DNA from: Bacteroidales bacterium
GTDB lineage: Bacteria; Bacteroidota; Bacteroidia; Bacteroidales; P3
Reading direction: 5' to 3'
Length of the DNA stretch: 64,000 nucleotides
Assembly: GCA_017439185.1 (NCBI GenBank)
Contig: JAFRTM010000014.1
Span: 1 to 64,000 of the forward strand
The notes below the pieces were generated by a model that saw only the letters and a list, made by a program, of their open reading frames with translations, made no database searches and was not told the origin of the DNA. Positions 9,209-18,857 of this stretch are shown here, piece after piece. A program made the translations under genes and the position numbers. Position 1 is the stretch's first letter. Every line of letters starts with the position of its first letter.

Positions 9209-12200
9209 CTACCTCAGCAGCAACACTGTACCAACTTTCTTCACCCAACGATCGGGTTCTACCTCGGTGCGGTAGCGGATGATGTAGGTGTAAGCTGCTC
9301 TCGGGCATTCAACACCTTCGTGGTCTCCCTTCCAGCCGTCTTCCAGCGAAGTGGAGTGGAACACGAGGAGTCCTTCGCGTGTGTAAATGTACATCTCATA
9401 TTCCAGTATGCCACGGCCTATGGCGTTGAAGGTCTTGTTGATATTGAGGTTAGGAGTGAAGATGTTGGGCACATAAAGTCCTGATTTCTTCACATATATA
9501 ACCGAATCCTTGATGCTGTTGCAGATGCCATTGACTGCATTGATCGTGATCATAATGGAGTCATCGGCACAATTGGCATCGCCCGATATCGACTCGTCGG
9601 TACCGGCATATATGCCGTTGACGTACCATGACACCGACTCGGTGTTGGTGCTGGCGTTGTACACCGTCCAGTGGAGGTCGTCACAGGTGAGGAACTCAGG
9701 CTGGAAGCGCATATCGGCGATAGGCAGGTTGAGCGGCTCGAGCGTCAGCGATGCAGCGTTGGAACACAGCATATTGGGACCATATCCACCGGTGAGTGTG
9801 TAGGTGGTTGTGGTACGCGGATTGACAGCGATCATCAGCTCGCCTTGCTGACCGTTGAGGGTCGCGTCGTTAGGCGTGGACGACCAACGGAAGCGGTTGC
9901 CTCCTATCACATCGCCGGTGAGCTCATAGTGACCCAACTCGCAGGAGTGGAACTCGCTGAGCGTAGCGCGGATCTGAGGACGTTGGATAACGTGGAGCGT
10001 TATAGTACTGTCACAGCCAGCCGTCGTGGTACTGTGGATGGTATAGTCTCCGGCAGGATAGCTTCCGCCCGCATAGTTGAGGCTTGCGCCATAACATACG
10101 GTGTCGGTATGCTCACTCTGACGGGAATAGTTGATGGTCAGGTGGAGTGTCACCGTCGAGTCGCATCCGGCTGCATTGGTTGTCTGATATGTCGGTGCGT
10201 TGGTCGAAGATGTGTAAGTATTGCCATGCCAGGTGTAGGTGTCGCATGCACGGTCGGTGAACACGGCAGTGGTGCTGCGTCTGATGACGAGGTTGAGTCT
10301 CAACGTGGAGTCGCAACCGGCTGCATTGGTACCGGCATCTATCGTAGGTGCATTGGTGCCCGTCTGCGAGGTGGTATAGGTTATGCCGTTCAACCAAGTG
10401 TAGCTGTCGCACTCGTTGTGGGTGTCAATACCCAGCGTGCTGCGCTTGATTGTCAGATGGAGATTGACGATAGAGTCGCAACCCCACTGGTTGACACCAG
10501 CGATGGTGTATGTCGGCGTGGTGGTACTACTGGTATAGGTCTGATGGTTATAGCCCCATTGATAGCTGTCGCAAGCCTCCTGGTTATCCACACCCGTTGT
10601 AGAGTGATGGATGGTGAGGTGCAGCGTATCGACACCTTCGCAACCTTGGATGCTATAACGGTTATAGTAGGTATTGGTTGCTGTGTAGGTGAACGACTGG
10701 CCTCGTATGTTCCAAGTATATGTCTCGCACGCCTCGGCAGTGGTTGAGGTATATTCATTATAATGTATAGTCAGGTGCAGGTTCACCGTGTCGGGACATC
10801 CTGCCGCATTGGTCGATACATATATCGGTGTGTTTGTAGATGCAGTGTAGTCGGTGCCGTGCCAGTTGTATGTCTCGCAAGCCTCCTGCTCTTCCACCGA
10901 GGTGGTAGAGTTGTTGATGGTGAGGTGCAGGGTTACTGTGCTGTCGCATCCGGCTGCATTAGTAGTCTGATAGGTCGGCGTGTTGGTCGAGGCAGTGTAG
11001 GTGGTGCCATGCCATGTGAAGCGGTCGCATGCCGTCTCGGTCTCGATGCTGGTAGTCGGCTGGTTGACGTTGACCGTCGTATTTGCCTGTGCCGAGCAGT
11101 TGTTGGCGTCATATACCGTTACGTAGTATGTAGTGGTCGAGGTGGGCGTCACAGTGCGTGTTGCACCTTGTGCTCCGTCGGTCCACTCGTATCTGTATCC
11201 GGTTCCCACGGTTCCCTCATGGCCTTCTGCCGAAATGGTTGCGGATGCTCCGTTACAGATGGTTGTGGGAGTTGCCGAAGCGGTAGCCGTCAACTCGTTG
11301 GGCTGGGTCAAGGTCTTCGACACAGTGCCTGTGCAGCCTTTCGAGTCGGTGACAGTCACAGTGTACTGCACATTGGCATCCAGTCCGTTGATGGTCTGTC
11401 CGGTCATGCCGTTGGACCAGTTGTAGTTGTAGCCGCCGTTGCCACCTGTTGCCGCCACGGTTATCGAGCCGGTTCCATTGTTGTAGCAGGTGAGGTTGCT
11501 GAAGTTATCTACGGTCACAACGATTGCTGCAGGTTCAAGAACTGTTATGGTCTTGTTGGTGGTGCAGCCTTCGTCGTCAGTGATAAGGACTGTGTAGGTA
11601 CCTGCGGCAACTCCTGTCGCGATACTGTCGCGGTCGCCTGCTGTGATGCCAGAGGGCCAAGTATAGTGGTATGGGAATGTACCGCCACTGACGCTGGTCA
11701 GCGTAATCGTACCGGTGCTGTAACCGTTACACGAGACGGAATCCTGTGCTATCGTAGCCACAAGCGTACCGGCCTGACTAACATCGGCGTAGGTTGTGTA
11801 TGAGCAGTTGTTGGCGTCGGAGATGGTCACCGTGTAACGTCCTGCCGGACGGCCCGTAAGTGCCGCAGTGTTCTCGGTCAGTGTAGTTGTATTGTTGTCG
11901 AGATCGGTATAGGTCCAGCTGTAGGTGTAAGGCGTGGTGCCGCCAGTCACGTTGCTGACCGTCACCGTACCGTTGTTGCCTCCGTTGCAAGCCACATTGG
12001 TGCTGGCTATCTGGGCGGTGATATTATCGGGAACGGTTACCTGTACCGTTTTCGTCAGCACATGTCCGCAATGGTCTCTTACCGTCACCTCCACCGGCAC
12101 TGATCCAGAAGTGGCGGAGCCGGCACGCGGACTCTGCTCCTGGCTCTGGATGCCGCAGTTGTCCTGCGGGTCGAGCAACGCTATAATATTAGGTACCAAA

Positions 12201-15200
12201 TATACACACGGTTCACCGTAGAGTTCAGAGCCAAACTCGGCAGGTACCGAAGTTACACTCGGATTGTTGAAATATGGTCCCTCGTCGTCGATTGCGCCAA
12301 AGCTGCCGTTGGTGGTAGCCACACAGCCGTGGCCATCGGTGACCGTGAGATTCAAGTTGAACGTGGCGCACGTGCCTGTGCTCGGAATCGTTGCCACGCT
12401 GGCGCTGCCGACGTATGCACCTGTCCAGTTATAAGTATAAGGTGTAGCTCCGTTGTTGATATTGGCGGTAACGCTGTAGTTGCCGATAGGTAACGGGCAG
12501 CCGTCGGCTGGCAGGTTGAGCGACACTGTCATCTGGTTATAAGCGTTAACTGTGAGAGTCACCGTGCTGTCGCAGCCTCCAGCCGTGGTTAGCGGGAATG
12601 TCTGCGTTCCGGCACTGTTGAAGACATGACCGTAGAATGTGATCGGGAAACTCTCGTTGCAGATTGTTGTGTCGTGGGTGGTGGTAAGCGACGGCAATAT
12701 CTCAAGATTCAATGTCACCGTGCTGTCACAACCCATAGCACTGGTTGTAGTATAGTTATACTGACCCGAGGAGTTGTATGTATTACCGTTCCAGGTGTAG
12801 CTCACGCAAGCCTGCTGGTCCACGGTATCAAGCACATTGCCTGAGATAGTTAGGTAGAGAGTGTCATTGTCGGGGCAGCCTTCGGGAGTGAGAGCGTTGT
12901 CGACATATATTCCGCTGACTGTGTATGTCTGGTGGTTTCTATCCCATGTGTAAGGCTCACATTCGCCAGCAACCGTCAAGCTATGATGGACTGCATCGTG
13001 CATTGTGACTGTGGCTATATTCTCGTACTCTGTGGTGCAACCATACTCGTCACGGAGGAAGAGGTCGCATGTGGTGGTTCCTACAAAATTTTCAGGTGGA
13101 GTAATCTCCATATACACACCGGCTTTGGTCGTATGCCAGTCGCAGGAAGTCCATGCACTGTCGAGGTCAACCGAATAAGTCCAGCTGTTGGGTACCAAAT
13201 GTTCGTCGAGACCAAGCTCCCAATTGAAGATGTAGCCATCGTCAACACCCCATCCATCGACAACCTCGATTGACCAGGTTCCGTTCAACGGGCAACCAAT
13301 CAGATTGGAGAACGGCTCGTACGGATGGTAGATCTGAGTCATATCTTCGACGTGTGAAGAGTCGACTGAACCAGAGTGATCATTTCCCACATTGGCACTT
13401 TCGTATACATATCCATAATCGCCACCGGCGTAAACATAACCGCGCGATGTATTGTTGGACCATATATAGTTCCAACCCGTACCCATCGTTCCTGGCGAGT
13501 CACAATCTGTTGAATAGCCCGAGCCCGATATACCGAAGTAAGCACTTTGATTTGTGGTACTTCCTACCCAGGAGTCATATCCGGAAGGAATCTCGTCGCG
13601 GCAAGTCGCTGAACCACTACCCGACTGCGGAAGTATTACTGCGAAATTATCATTGGGGCACCTCAAGGCGATGTAGATATCGCCGATGAACGAGTGTTCG
13701 AGGTTAAGCAACACATAAAGGATATCATTTGCACTCTGGATAGTGGCGCCCGCCGAGAAAGCTGTAAAGGTCACACTCGAACGGAAAAAGCAGGTCCCAT
13801 TACACGGCACACCGTCGGGCAGCCACACTGTATCGCTCACGCCGAGGGTGGTTGCCGAACCACCTTGAGGACGAACCACATCGATGGAACCGATGCCGTC
13901 GGACGACACATATATATTAAAGGGTTCTCCCTTACAAAGGTCAAAGCTGGGACGCGTGGCGACCTGGAACACACCAGCCACACGCACACGAATCGGTATC
14001 GTGACCGAGCAGGTGGGCGACGAGGTCTTGCTTATGGTAACCGAGAGGTTGTAACCGGTAGGACGGTCAAAGGTATGTGTATAGTTGGAGGAGGTCGAAT
14101 TGGAGGTTTCTTCAATCAACGCATTGGTAGAAGAGGCCAGTGACCATTTATAGCGGTAGCCGGAGCAGGTGGTGCGCGGGGTCACCGAGAAGGTGTAGGG
14201 GTCGCCAAGGCAGACATCGGCATAGTAGTTACCCTCCGAGTCTCTCTGCAGTGGGAAGGGTTTGCCGGACTGGAAGATATAGAAGCCGTCGAGGTCGCAG
14301 CAGGAGAGGTTGTTGGCTACCACTGTCCAATGAATTACTATTTGCTTGGTACAGGTAGCGCCGTTGACCGTTCCGGTGACGGTAATGGTGAACTGGCCTG
14401 AGCCTGCCGATGTCGGTGTGCCTTGGAAGGAACCGTCGCTGTTGAGGGTCATCCATGCGGGCATACCCGAAGCAGTGAATGTGGCACCCGAGTGGGAGCC
14501 AGTCGGTGCATAACCGTACATTGTGGAACCTACATAACCGCTTATGTTGAGCGCGGCGTCTTGATAGGTTGCCTCGAACACGTTGGCGGTTGCCGGTACG
14601 CGCGAACTGGAACAGTCATAGGTGGTATTATATGTTCCGACATAGTAAGTGGTCGTGGTTGAGACGTTGGGAGTGTAGCTTGTGCCGGTGGCTATCGGAG
14701 TGGTGGCATCCACGGCATCGAACCACTGCAAGGTTCCTTCGCCGTTCACCGAGGCGGAAAGTTCTATCGGGCCGCCGTTGCAGCTCCAGGCGCTTACTGC
14801 CGTAGGAATCTGAGCGGGGCAGATAACCTCAAGTTCGTATGAGGCGTTTGCCGGGCAGTAGCCCTGACAGGTGTCTTGCCTGAGAGAGATGACAGTTTCG
14901 CCCATTGCATGGGTGGTTATCTCACCAGTAGTGGGATCAACCGAGGCGACCGCCGGATTGGAGGAAGAGAAGTGGAGTTGCCCACACGACTCAGTGGAGT
15001 GGGGCAATCCGCAGCTGGAACCGAGGTAGCACATTGCAGCAGTGTTGCTGAATTGTAGGTTCGACTGAAACTCACAGGGGTCTATACATATTTTTGTATT
15101 GGGGCGGTTGGCGGTTGAGCCACTTGACATACTGCTAAAGTTAGAAGGTATTGCATCGTACGTACCACTATATACGTATGCCATTGAGGTACTGGCCGTC

Positions 15201-16540
15201 GTACCATAATAGAACGACGTGCTGGCATAGGTTGTGGCAGAACTCTTGATAGCTATAACAAGATTATGCAGACCCGTATATTGAAAATCGACAGGGAAGT
15301 AGTTCCATCCGGCGGTGATGTTCCAGGTGCCGGAATATACCTCGGTGAGTGAGGCTGGATCAACGAAGTTGGTGCCGGAAGTAAAGGTTGTCTGGTCGGT
15401 CTCGCCCATATACACTATGACACTACGAGGCTGGCTATTGGAAGAATACGCATTGAATCCTATCTGTGTGATATGGCCACCGTTTCCTATCTCAGCAGAT
15501 GTATATAGCATTTGGTTGTAACTATTTTCGTAATAACCATATATAGGACCCGATGAGAGAGTTGATGTTCCCTGACTCAGATTGAGACATCCGTCGTTGA
15601 CATTGAGCACATAGGAAACATATCTCGAACAGGTGCTGCCGCTTACCGGTACGTATGCCGAGATGACCGTAGAACCTTCACGAGCAGGGTTGGCAATGGT
15701 AACTTGGCCAGTAGTGGGATCGACTGTTGCAATATCGGTGTTGGAAGAGGAGTAAGTCGGGGTTCCTGCGGGGGTCAAGTTGTTGACAAGGGTGGGGAGG
15801 TTGAGCGGTTGACCCATTGTATAGGTAACCGATGTCACAGCAGTGCTGCCGTTGCGGAACTCGAAAGTTCCGGTACGCTGAACCGAGCAGCAGTTACTAT
15901 AGGTAAACCTGGTGTTAGCACGGTTGGCATATTGGGTACCAGTATTGGAACCCGGATGGTTGGCATAACTAGCATCGCTGTCGTTTTGGCGATAAAGCAC
16001 AGGATAGGACACATTGCTGACAGTAGAATAGCGCCATACACAACTTGAATTATAAGTGCCAGTGGTTTTGGCGACCACTACAACCAAGTTGCCTTCTCCG
16101 GTATAACTAAACGGAGTGTTCAGCGTAAAGGTCTGCCAGCTGCCAGCTGCCACATTTCCGACAGTGACATTCGTTCCACTATAAACCAACTGCAGTGCAC
16201 CGGCACCCGTCCAGTCGGAAGTACTGTTATGGTTCGCCGAGGTACGCTCGCCCATATAGATTTTCAAAGTGGTGGCAGTTATCGTCGTTGAGTTTGAGGC
16301 ATCACTCTGAAATGCAATTTTGGTGATGTTACAACCAGCGGCTGCCGACATCTCCGCCTGGGTATAAATCGCTTCGTTCCACGAATTCTTGTAAAAATCG
16401 TTGAACGGAGAGTAATATCCCGACGACGTACCGGTGCCGAGGGTAATGGTTGACTGGGCGAACGATACGCCGCTAAGGCCTGTTACCAGGGCTGCTACTG
16501 CGATTAAACGATTGAGGTAACGAGTAAAATTATGCTCCAT
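9209..16540 (-). CDS. Giant T9SS-exported surface protein B, type B sorting domain
   Basis: 2443 residues from an ATG at 16540. A signal peptide (residues 1-29, ending SFAQ) leads into two jelly-roll-like blocks (about 30-225 and 320-490) joined by Big-2-like Ig segments. A P-domain-like region at about 930-1115 contains LEHSFIGDIYI and GTWSIEVVDGW. A region of PKD/HYR character follows, then three SprB repeats (about 1515-1750). Next are about seven repeats of roughly 52 residues with CDSTVTLHLTI and TYTWHGNTYT. The last 90 residues (VPNIFTPN, YEMYIYTREG, WKGDH, YTYIIRY) are the gliding-motility-associated/CHU_C type B sorting domain of T9SS substrates. Export by T9SS is therefore well supported; a role in adhesion or gliding-like surface interaction is inferred. 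It has its own promoter upstream and a strong terminator downstream. Confidence 0.9.
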   Translation of the reverse strand: MEHNFTRYLNRLIAVAALVTGLSGVSFAQSTITLGTGTSSGYYSPFNDFYKNSWNEAIYTQAEMSAAAGCNITKIAFQSDASNSTTITATTLKIYMGERTSANHNSTSDWTGAGALQLVYSGTNVTVGNVAAGSWQTFTLNTPFSYTGEGNLVVVVAKTTGTYNSSCVWRYSTVSNVSYPVLYRQNDSDASYANHPGSNTGTQYANRANTRFTYSNCCSVQRTGTFEFRNGSTAVTSVTYTMGQPLNLPTLVNNLTPAGTPTYSSSNTDIATVDPTTGQVTIANPAREGSTVISAYVPVSGSTCSRYVSYVLNVNDGCLNLSQGTSTLSSGPIYGYYENSYNQMLYTSAEIGNGGHITQIGFNAYSSNSQPRSVIVYMGETDQTTFTSGTNFVDPASLTEVYSGTWNITAGWNYFPVDFQYTGLHNLVIAIKSSATTYASTSFYYGTTASTSMAYVYSGTYDAIPSNFSSMSSGSTANRPNTKICIDPCEFQSNLQFSNTAAMCYLGSSCGLPHSTESCGQLHFSSSNPAVASVDPTTGEITTHAMGETVISLRQDTCQGYCPANASYELEVICPAQIPTAVSAWSCNGGPIELSASVNGEGTLQWFDAVDATTPIATGTSYTPNVSTTTTYYVGTYNTTYDCSSSRVPATANVFEATYQDAALNISGYVGSTMYGYAPTGSHSGATFTASGMPAWMTLNSDGSFQGTPTSAGSGQFTITVTGTVNGATCTKQIVIHWTVVANNLSCCDLDGFYIFQSGKPFPLQRDSEGNYYADVCLGDPYTFSVTPRTTCSGYRYKWSLASSTNALIEETSNSTSSNYTHTFDRPTGYNLSVTISKTSSPTCSVTIPIRVRVAGVFQVATRPSFDLCKGEPFNIYVSSDGIGSIDVVRPQGGSATTLGVSDTVWLPDGVPCNGTCFFRSSVTFTAFSAGATIQSANDILYVLLNLEHSFIGDIYIALRCPNDNFAVILPQSGSGSATCRDEIPSGYDSWVGSTTNQSAYFGISGSGYSTDCDSPGTMGTGWNYIWSNNTSRGYVYAGGDYGYVYESANVGNDHSGSVDSSHVEDMTQIYHPYEPFSNLIGCPLNGTWSIEVVDGWGVDDGYIFNWELGLDEHLVPNSWTYSVDLDSAWTSCDWHTTKAGVYMEITPPENFVGTTTCDLFLRDEYGCTTEYENIATVTMHDAVHHSLTVAGECEPYTWDRNHQTYTVSGIYVDNALTPEGCPDNDTLYLTISGNVLDTVDQQACVSYTWNGNTYNSSGQYNYTTTSAMGCDSTVTLNLEILPSLTTTHDTTICNESFPITFYGHVFNSAGTQTFPLTTAGGCDSTVTLTVNAYNQMTVSLNLPADGCPLPIGNYSVTANINNGATPYTYNWTGAYVGSASVATIPSTGTCATFNLNLTVTDGHGCVATTNGSFGAIDDEGPYFNNPSVTSVPAEFGSELYGEPCVYLVPNIIALLDPQDNCGIQSQEQSPRAGSATSGSVPVEVTVRDHCGHVLTKTVQVTVPDNITAQIASTNVACNGGNNGTVTVSNVTGGTTPYTYSWTYTDLDNNTTTLTENTAALTGRPAGRYTVTISDANNCSYTTYADVSQAGTLVATIAQDSVSCNGYSTGTITLTSVSGGTFPYHYTWPSGITAGDRDSIATGVAAGTYTVLITDDEGCTTNKTITVLEPAAIVVTVDNFSNLTCYNNGTGSITVAATGGNGGYNYNWSNGMTGQTINGLDANVQYTVTVTDSKGCTGTVSKTLTQPNELTATASATPTTICNGASATISAEGHEGTVGTGYRYEWTDGAQGATRTVTPTSTTTYYVTVYDANNCSAQANTTVNVNQPTTSIETETACDRFTWHGTTYTASTNTPTYQTTNAAGCDSTVTLHLTINNSTTSVEEQEACETYNWHGTDYTASTNTPIYVSTNAAGCPDTVNLHLTIHYNEYTSTTAEACETYTWNIRGQSFTYTATNTYYNRYSIQGCEGVDTLHLTIHHSTTGVDNQEACDSYQWGYNHQTYTSSTTTPTYTIAGVNQWGCDSIVNLHLTIKRSTLGIDTHNECDSYTWLNGITYTTSQTGTNAPTIDAGTNAAGCDSTLRLNLVIRRSTTAVFTDRACDTYTWHGNTYTSSTNAPTYQTTNAAGCDSTVTLHLTINYSRQSEHTDTVCYGASLNYAGGSYPAGDYTIHSTTTAGCDSTITLHVIQRPQIRATLSEFHSCELGHYELTGDVIGGNRFRWSSTPNDATLNGQQGELMIAVNPRTTTTYTLTGGYGPNMLCSNAASLTLEPLNLPIADMRFQPEFLTCDDLHWTVYNASTNTESVSWYVNGIYAGTDESISGDANCADDSIMITINAVNGICNSIKDSVIYVKKSGLYVPNIFTPNLNINKTFNAIGRGILEYEMYIYTREGLLVFHSTSLEDGWKGDHEGVECPRAAYTYIIRYRTEVEPDRWVKKVGTVLLLR
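9990..11060 (-). repeat. Tandem ~155-bp repeats inside giant protein B
   Basis: On the minus strand a unit of about 52 residues recurs with the pattern ACDTYTWHG, TYTSS, PTYQTTNAAG and CDSTVTLHLTI. HLTI-type segments lie near 10140, 10290, 10455, 10615, 10775 and 10920. The array is in frame; units vary more than the Ig-like units of protein A. It is ordinary repeat expansion in an adhesin stalk. Confidence 0.8.
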
Positions 16541-16601
16541 ATCTCTGTGTATTTGATGTTTACAAATGATTTTCCGATTTTTTATACCCTATTTAACGCT
16601 A

Positions 16602-16630
16602 CAAAAGTACTAAAAATTACAATATTACGC
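16602..16630 (-). promoter_or_regulatory. Promoter of giant gene B
   Basis: Minus-strand -7 element TACTTTTG at 16602-16609, with a weak -33 (CTTG) about 20 bp upstream. Predicted start is near 16597, giving a leader of about 57 nt. Confidence 0.5.
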
Positions 16631-16864
16631 AAGAAAAAAACGAAAAAAAAGTTAATTATTTTTTCAACAAGCATAACCCTGACTGATTTTCAACAATTTA
16701 CCTTCGCTTTTATTTCCCGACTTTGGGGACATAAAAAGGTAAAAACGACAATTATTTTTCGGCAAATGACAACCATTTTTTTCGTTTTTTACAATTTTCT
16801 GTTGCCAGTATTTTTTTGACCTTTGGCCACAGATGGGAAATTTGTTTTTTAGGGATTTCACTAT

Positions 16865-16902
16865 GGTCCCTCCTCTCTTATCAAAGAGAGAGGAGGGGGA
16901 CC
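16865..16902. repeat. Intergenic CTCTCTT/AAGAGAG palindrome, copy 1
   Basis: An imperfect hairpin: a CT-rich arm beginning GGTCCCTCC, a short ATC(A) loop and a GA-rich arm ending GGGGGACC. A second palindrome of the same type lies at 60284-60306. It stands alone between divergent-free minus-strand genes and is not followed by a T-run, so it is more likely a small dispersed repeat than a terminator. Confidence 0.5.
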
Positions 16903-16939
16903 GACGTGAGTAAACCCGAAAAAGGTACCAAACCGGAGT

Positions 16940-17003
16940 CGAATATGACATGGACATGACACGGACAAAACACGAATGAAATATTAATGTGATATTAATG
17001 AAC
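16940..17003. repeat. 11-bp-phased intergenic repeat
   Basis: Short similar words recur every 11 bp. ATATTAATG starts at 16981 and again at 16992, preceded by GAC/ACG-type units (ATGGACATGAC, then ACGGACAAAAC, then ACGAATGAAAT) in the same phase. No reading frame of note. It lies in the 16541-17270 gap, which otherwise holds the promoter of the giant gene, a palindrome and a second repeat block. Confidence 0.55.
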
Positions 17004-17085
17004 CCTTAACCGGAAACAGTGAAACTTTTGTTAAATATTTTAACGTTTGGAGGCCGATTTTGGCAGGTGGCATCTCTGTGGCAAG

Positions 17086-17124
17086 TTAAGGGCAAATTAA
17101 GGGTAACTTCGAGAACGGTTCGAG
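17086..17124. repeat. 11-bp-phased intergenic repeat (TTAAGGG / TTCGAG)
   Basis: TTAAGGG starts at 17086 and 17097, and TTCGAG starts at 17108 and 17119: four words exactly 11 bp apart. The TTAAGG word is shared with the repeat blocks at 23807 and 33299. Confidence 0.7.
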
Positions 17125-17204
17125 AGAGGACCGATTGTTAAAGTTTGTTAAACATTCGGAATTTGTGTCCCGAATTAACACTTTGAAACGTCACTATATA
17201 TAGA

Positions 17205-17231
17205 GGCGCCACACTTTGGTGGTGCGGCGCC
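17205..17231 (-). terminator. Possible terminator hairpin after the rluB-type gene
   Basis: A 10-bp stem (17205-17214 with 17222-17231, one G-U pair on the minus strand) built on GGCGCC lies about 40 bp after the stop of the pseudouridine synthase. The following minus-strand sequence is TCTATATATAG, without a proper T-run, so termination is uncertain. Confidence 0.4.
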
Positions 17232-17270
17232 AGAAAAAGGTAAAATGCTATGGAAACAAATTACGGTTTA

Positions 17271-18392
17271 TCAGATCATCTTGAGGAAGCTGACTTCCTG
17301 CTCGGTGAGTTCGCGGTAACGGCCGCGGGGAAGGTCCTTCTTGGTAAGACCGGCGAAGACGACGCGGTCGAGCTTGTGGACTTCGTAGCCGAGGTGCTCG
17401 AAGATGCGGCGGACGATGCGGTTTTTGCCGGAGTGGAGTGCCACGCCAACGACACGGCGGTCGTCGGCTGCCTCGACATACTGGACGTCGTCAACAGCGA
17501 TGGGGCCGTCGTCGAGTTCTATGCCGTTGAGCATACGGTTCATGTCTTCGCGGGTGACGGCCTTGTTGAGTTCGACCTGGTAGATTTTATAGACTCCCGA
17601 GGATGGATGGGTGAGCTTCTTGGCGAGTTCGCCGTCGTTGGTGAAGAGGAGGAGTCCGGTGGTGTTGCGGTCAAGGCGTCCCACGGGATATATGCGTTCT
17701 TTGCAGGCGCTGTCGATGAGCATCATCACAGTCTGGCGCTCCTGAGGGTCGTCGAGGGTGGTGATGTAGCCTTTGGGCTTGTTGAGGAGGAAGTAGCGCT
17801 TGGCCTCGGAGCGGAGGGTCTCGCCGCCGTAGGACACGACGTCGGTTTCCTTGACCTGGTAGCCGAGGGTGGTGCACACCACGCCATTGACCTTGATGCT
17901 GCCTGCCTCGATGAGCTTGTCGGCCTCACGGCGCGAGCAGATGCCGGCGTGGGCTATGTACTTGTTGAGACGCATGGTGTCGGTATGCGACGAGAACATG
18001 GGAGGCTGCTGCTTGGGTTTCTTGGGCTGCGGCGGTTGCTGGGGCTGCTGAGGGCGAGCCTGTTTCTTGGGTTTGAACTTGGTTTTCGGTTTACCGAACT
18101 TGCTGCCCTGATAATTGCTTTTGTAGGGGGTAGCGTCGTCGTTTTGCGGGCGTGGGCGCTGGATTCTTGGGCGATGAGGACGGGGCTGGTCGTCGATGTC
18201 GCGGCTGGAGACTACACGGACACGGCGAGGGTTTTCGCCGTTGTGGCCTTCGCCGAGACGGGGACGATGGTGGCGCCGGGGTGCATCGCTGCTGCCCGGA
18301 TGGTCGGAAGAGGCACGGAAGGTGCGGCCCGACCCGTGGTCGTGGTTGTAGGTCTTGTGTTGGTTGTCCTCTTTGTCAAACGAATTGTTCAT
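17271..18392 (-). CDS. rluB: 23S rRNA pseudouridine synthase, RluB/RsuA family, with long basic N-terminal extension
   Basis: 373 residues. The catalytic part starts near residue 138: an S4 RNA-binding domain (about 140-187, MRLNKYIAHAGICSRREAD) and then the RsuA/RluB/E/F synthase domain with the signature GRLDRNTTGLLLFTNDG, whose Asp241 is the expected nucleophile. The family isomerises a single uridine in the large rRNA; the exact site cannot be read from sequence. Residues 1-137 are low-complexity, rich in Arg, His, Pro, Gln and Lys, and probably disordered. Such extensions occur in Bacteroidota RluB-like proteins, but this one is long. It is the last gene of the glnS-pheT train, 33 bp after the small unknown gene. 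Confidence 0.88.
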   Translation of the reverse strand: MNNSFDKEDNQHKTYNHDHGSGRTFRASSDHPGSSDAPRRHHRPRLGEGHNGENPRRVRVVSSRDIDDQPRPHRPRIQRPRPQNDDATPYKSNYQGSKFGKPKTKFKPKKQARPQQPQQPPQPKKPKQQPPMFSSHTDTMRLNKYIAHAGICSRREADKLIEAGSIKVNGVVCTTLGYQVKETDVVSYGGETLRSEAKRYFLLNKPKGYITTLDDPQERQTVMMLIDSACKERIYPVGRLDRNTTGLLLFTNDGELAKKLTHPSSGVYKIYQVELNKAVTREDMNRMLNGIELDDGPIAVDDVQYVEAADDRRVVGVALHSGKNRIVRRIFEHLGYEVHKLDRVVFAGLTKKDLPRGRYRELTEQEVSFLKMI

Positions 18393-18425
18393 TGTCTTGA
18401 GTGTGTTTTATTGTTAGTAAACCAA

Positions 18426-18845
18426 TTAGAATCGCATCTTGTAGGGGAAGGCGGAGTCGAGTTCCTGGTATTTGCGGATGAACGCCACCTCCTGGGCGAG
18501 GCGCAGAAGGATTTCGAGCTTGAACTGGGAAAGCCAGGCTATTGCCGGCTCCTCCTCGAGACATGCCATACAGAACATAAAGTTGGCGGTGTGGAGGTTC
18601 TTCATAACCCAGACACGTGCAGGGTCCTCGCCGTCGATGGCGTGGCTGAGGAGTCCGAGCCACTGGTAGTTGTGCTTCACCAGCCACTCTTCGGCTTCGG
18701 CGTCGCCTTTTATGAGGTTGCAGAAAGCCGCCAGCTCGGGATGGCCGCTATTGACGAGCCACATAAAGAAGTCGTCTTTATTGGCGAAAGCCTGCTGGAG
18801 CGCCAGGAGGACACGCACGTCGTATTTCAGAAGCCCTTTGTCCAT
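18426..18845 (-). CDS. Conserved-looking small protein of unknown function
   Basis: 139 residues, acidic and helical, with no signal peptide or membrane segment and many Trp and aromatic residues (FFMWLV, YQWLGLL, VWVMKNLHTANFMFC). I do not recognise a family. It begins 12 bp after pheT and ends 33 bp before the pseudouridine synthase gene, so it is almost certainly co-transcribed with both. That context hints at a translation-related or housekeeping role, but nothing in the sequence proves it. The normal codon use and tight spacing argue that it is a real gene. Confidence 0.7.
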   Translation of the reverse strand: MDKGLLKYDVRVLLALQQAFANKDDFFMWLVNSGHPELAAFCNLIKGDAEAEEWLVKHNYQWLGLLSHAIDGEDPARVWVMKNLHTANFMFCMACLEEEPAIAWLSQFKLEILLRLAQEVAFIRKYQELDSAFPYKMRF

Positions 18846-18857
18846 GAGGGAAGCGAG

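Noticed and set aside
2020..11060. Regularly spaced repeats considered as CRISPR arrays
   Set aside because: Spacing is 155-280 bp, units are in frame and encode Ig-like or adhesin repeats; no short identical repeats with unique spacers and no cas genes.
16532..16957. Small frames of 95-97 residues in the gap before the rluB-type gene
   Set aside because: They are AT-driven open frames without a recognisable domain, overlapping a promoter, palindrome and repeat block.
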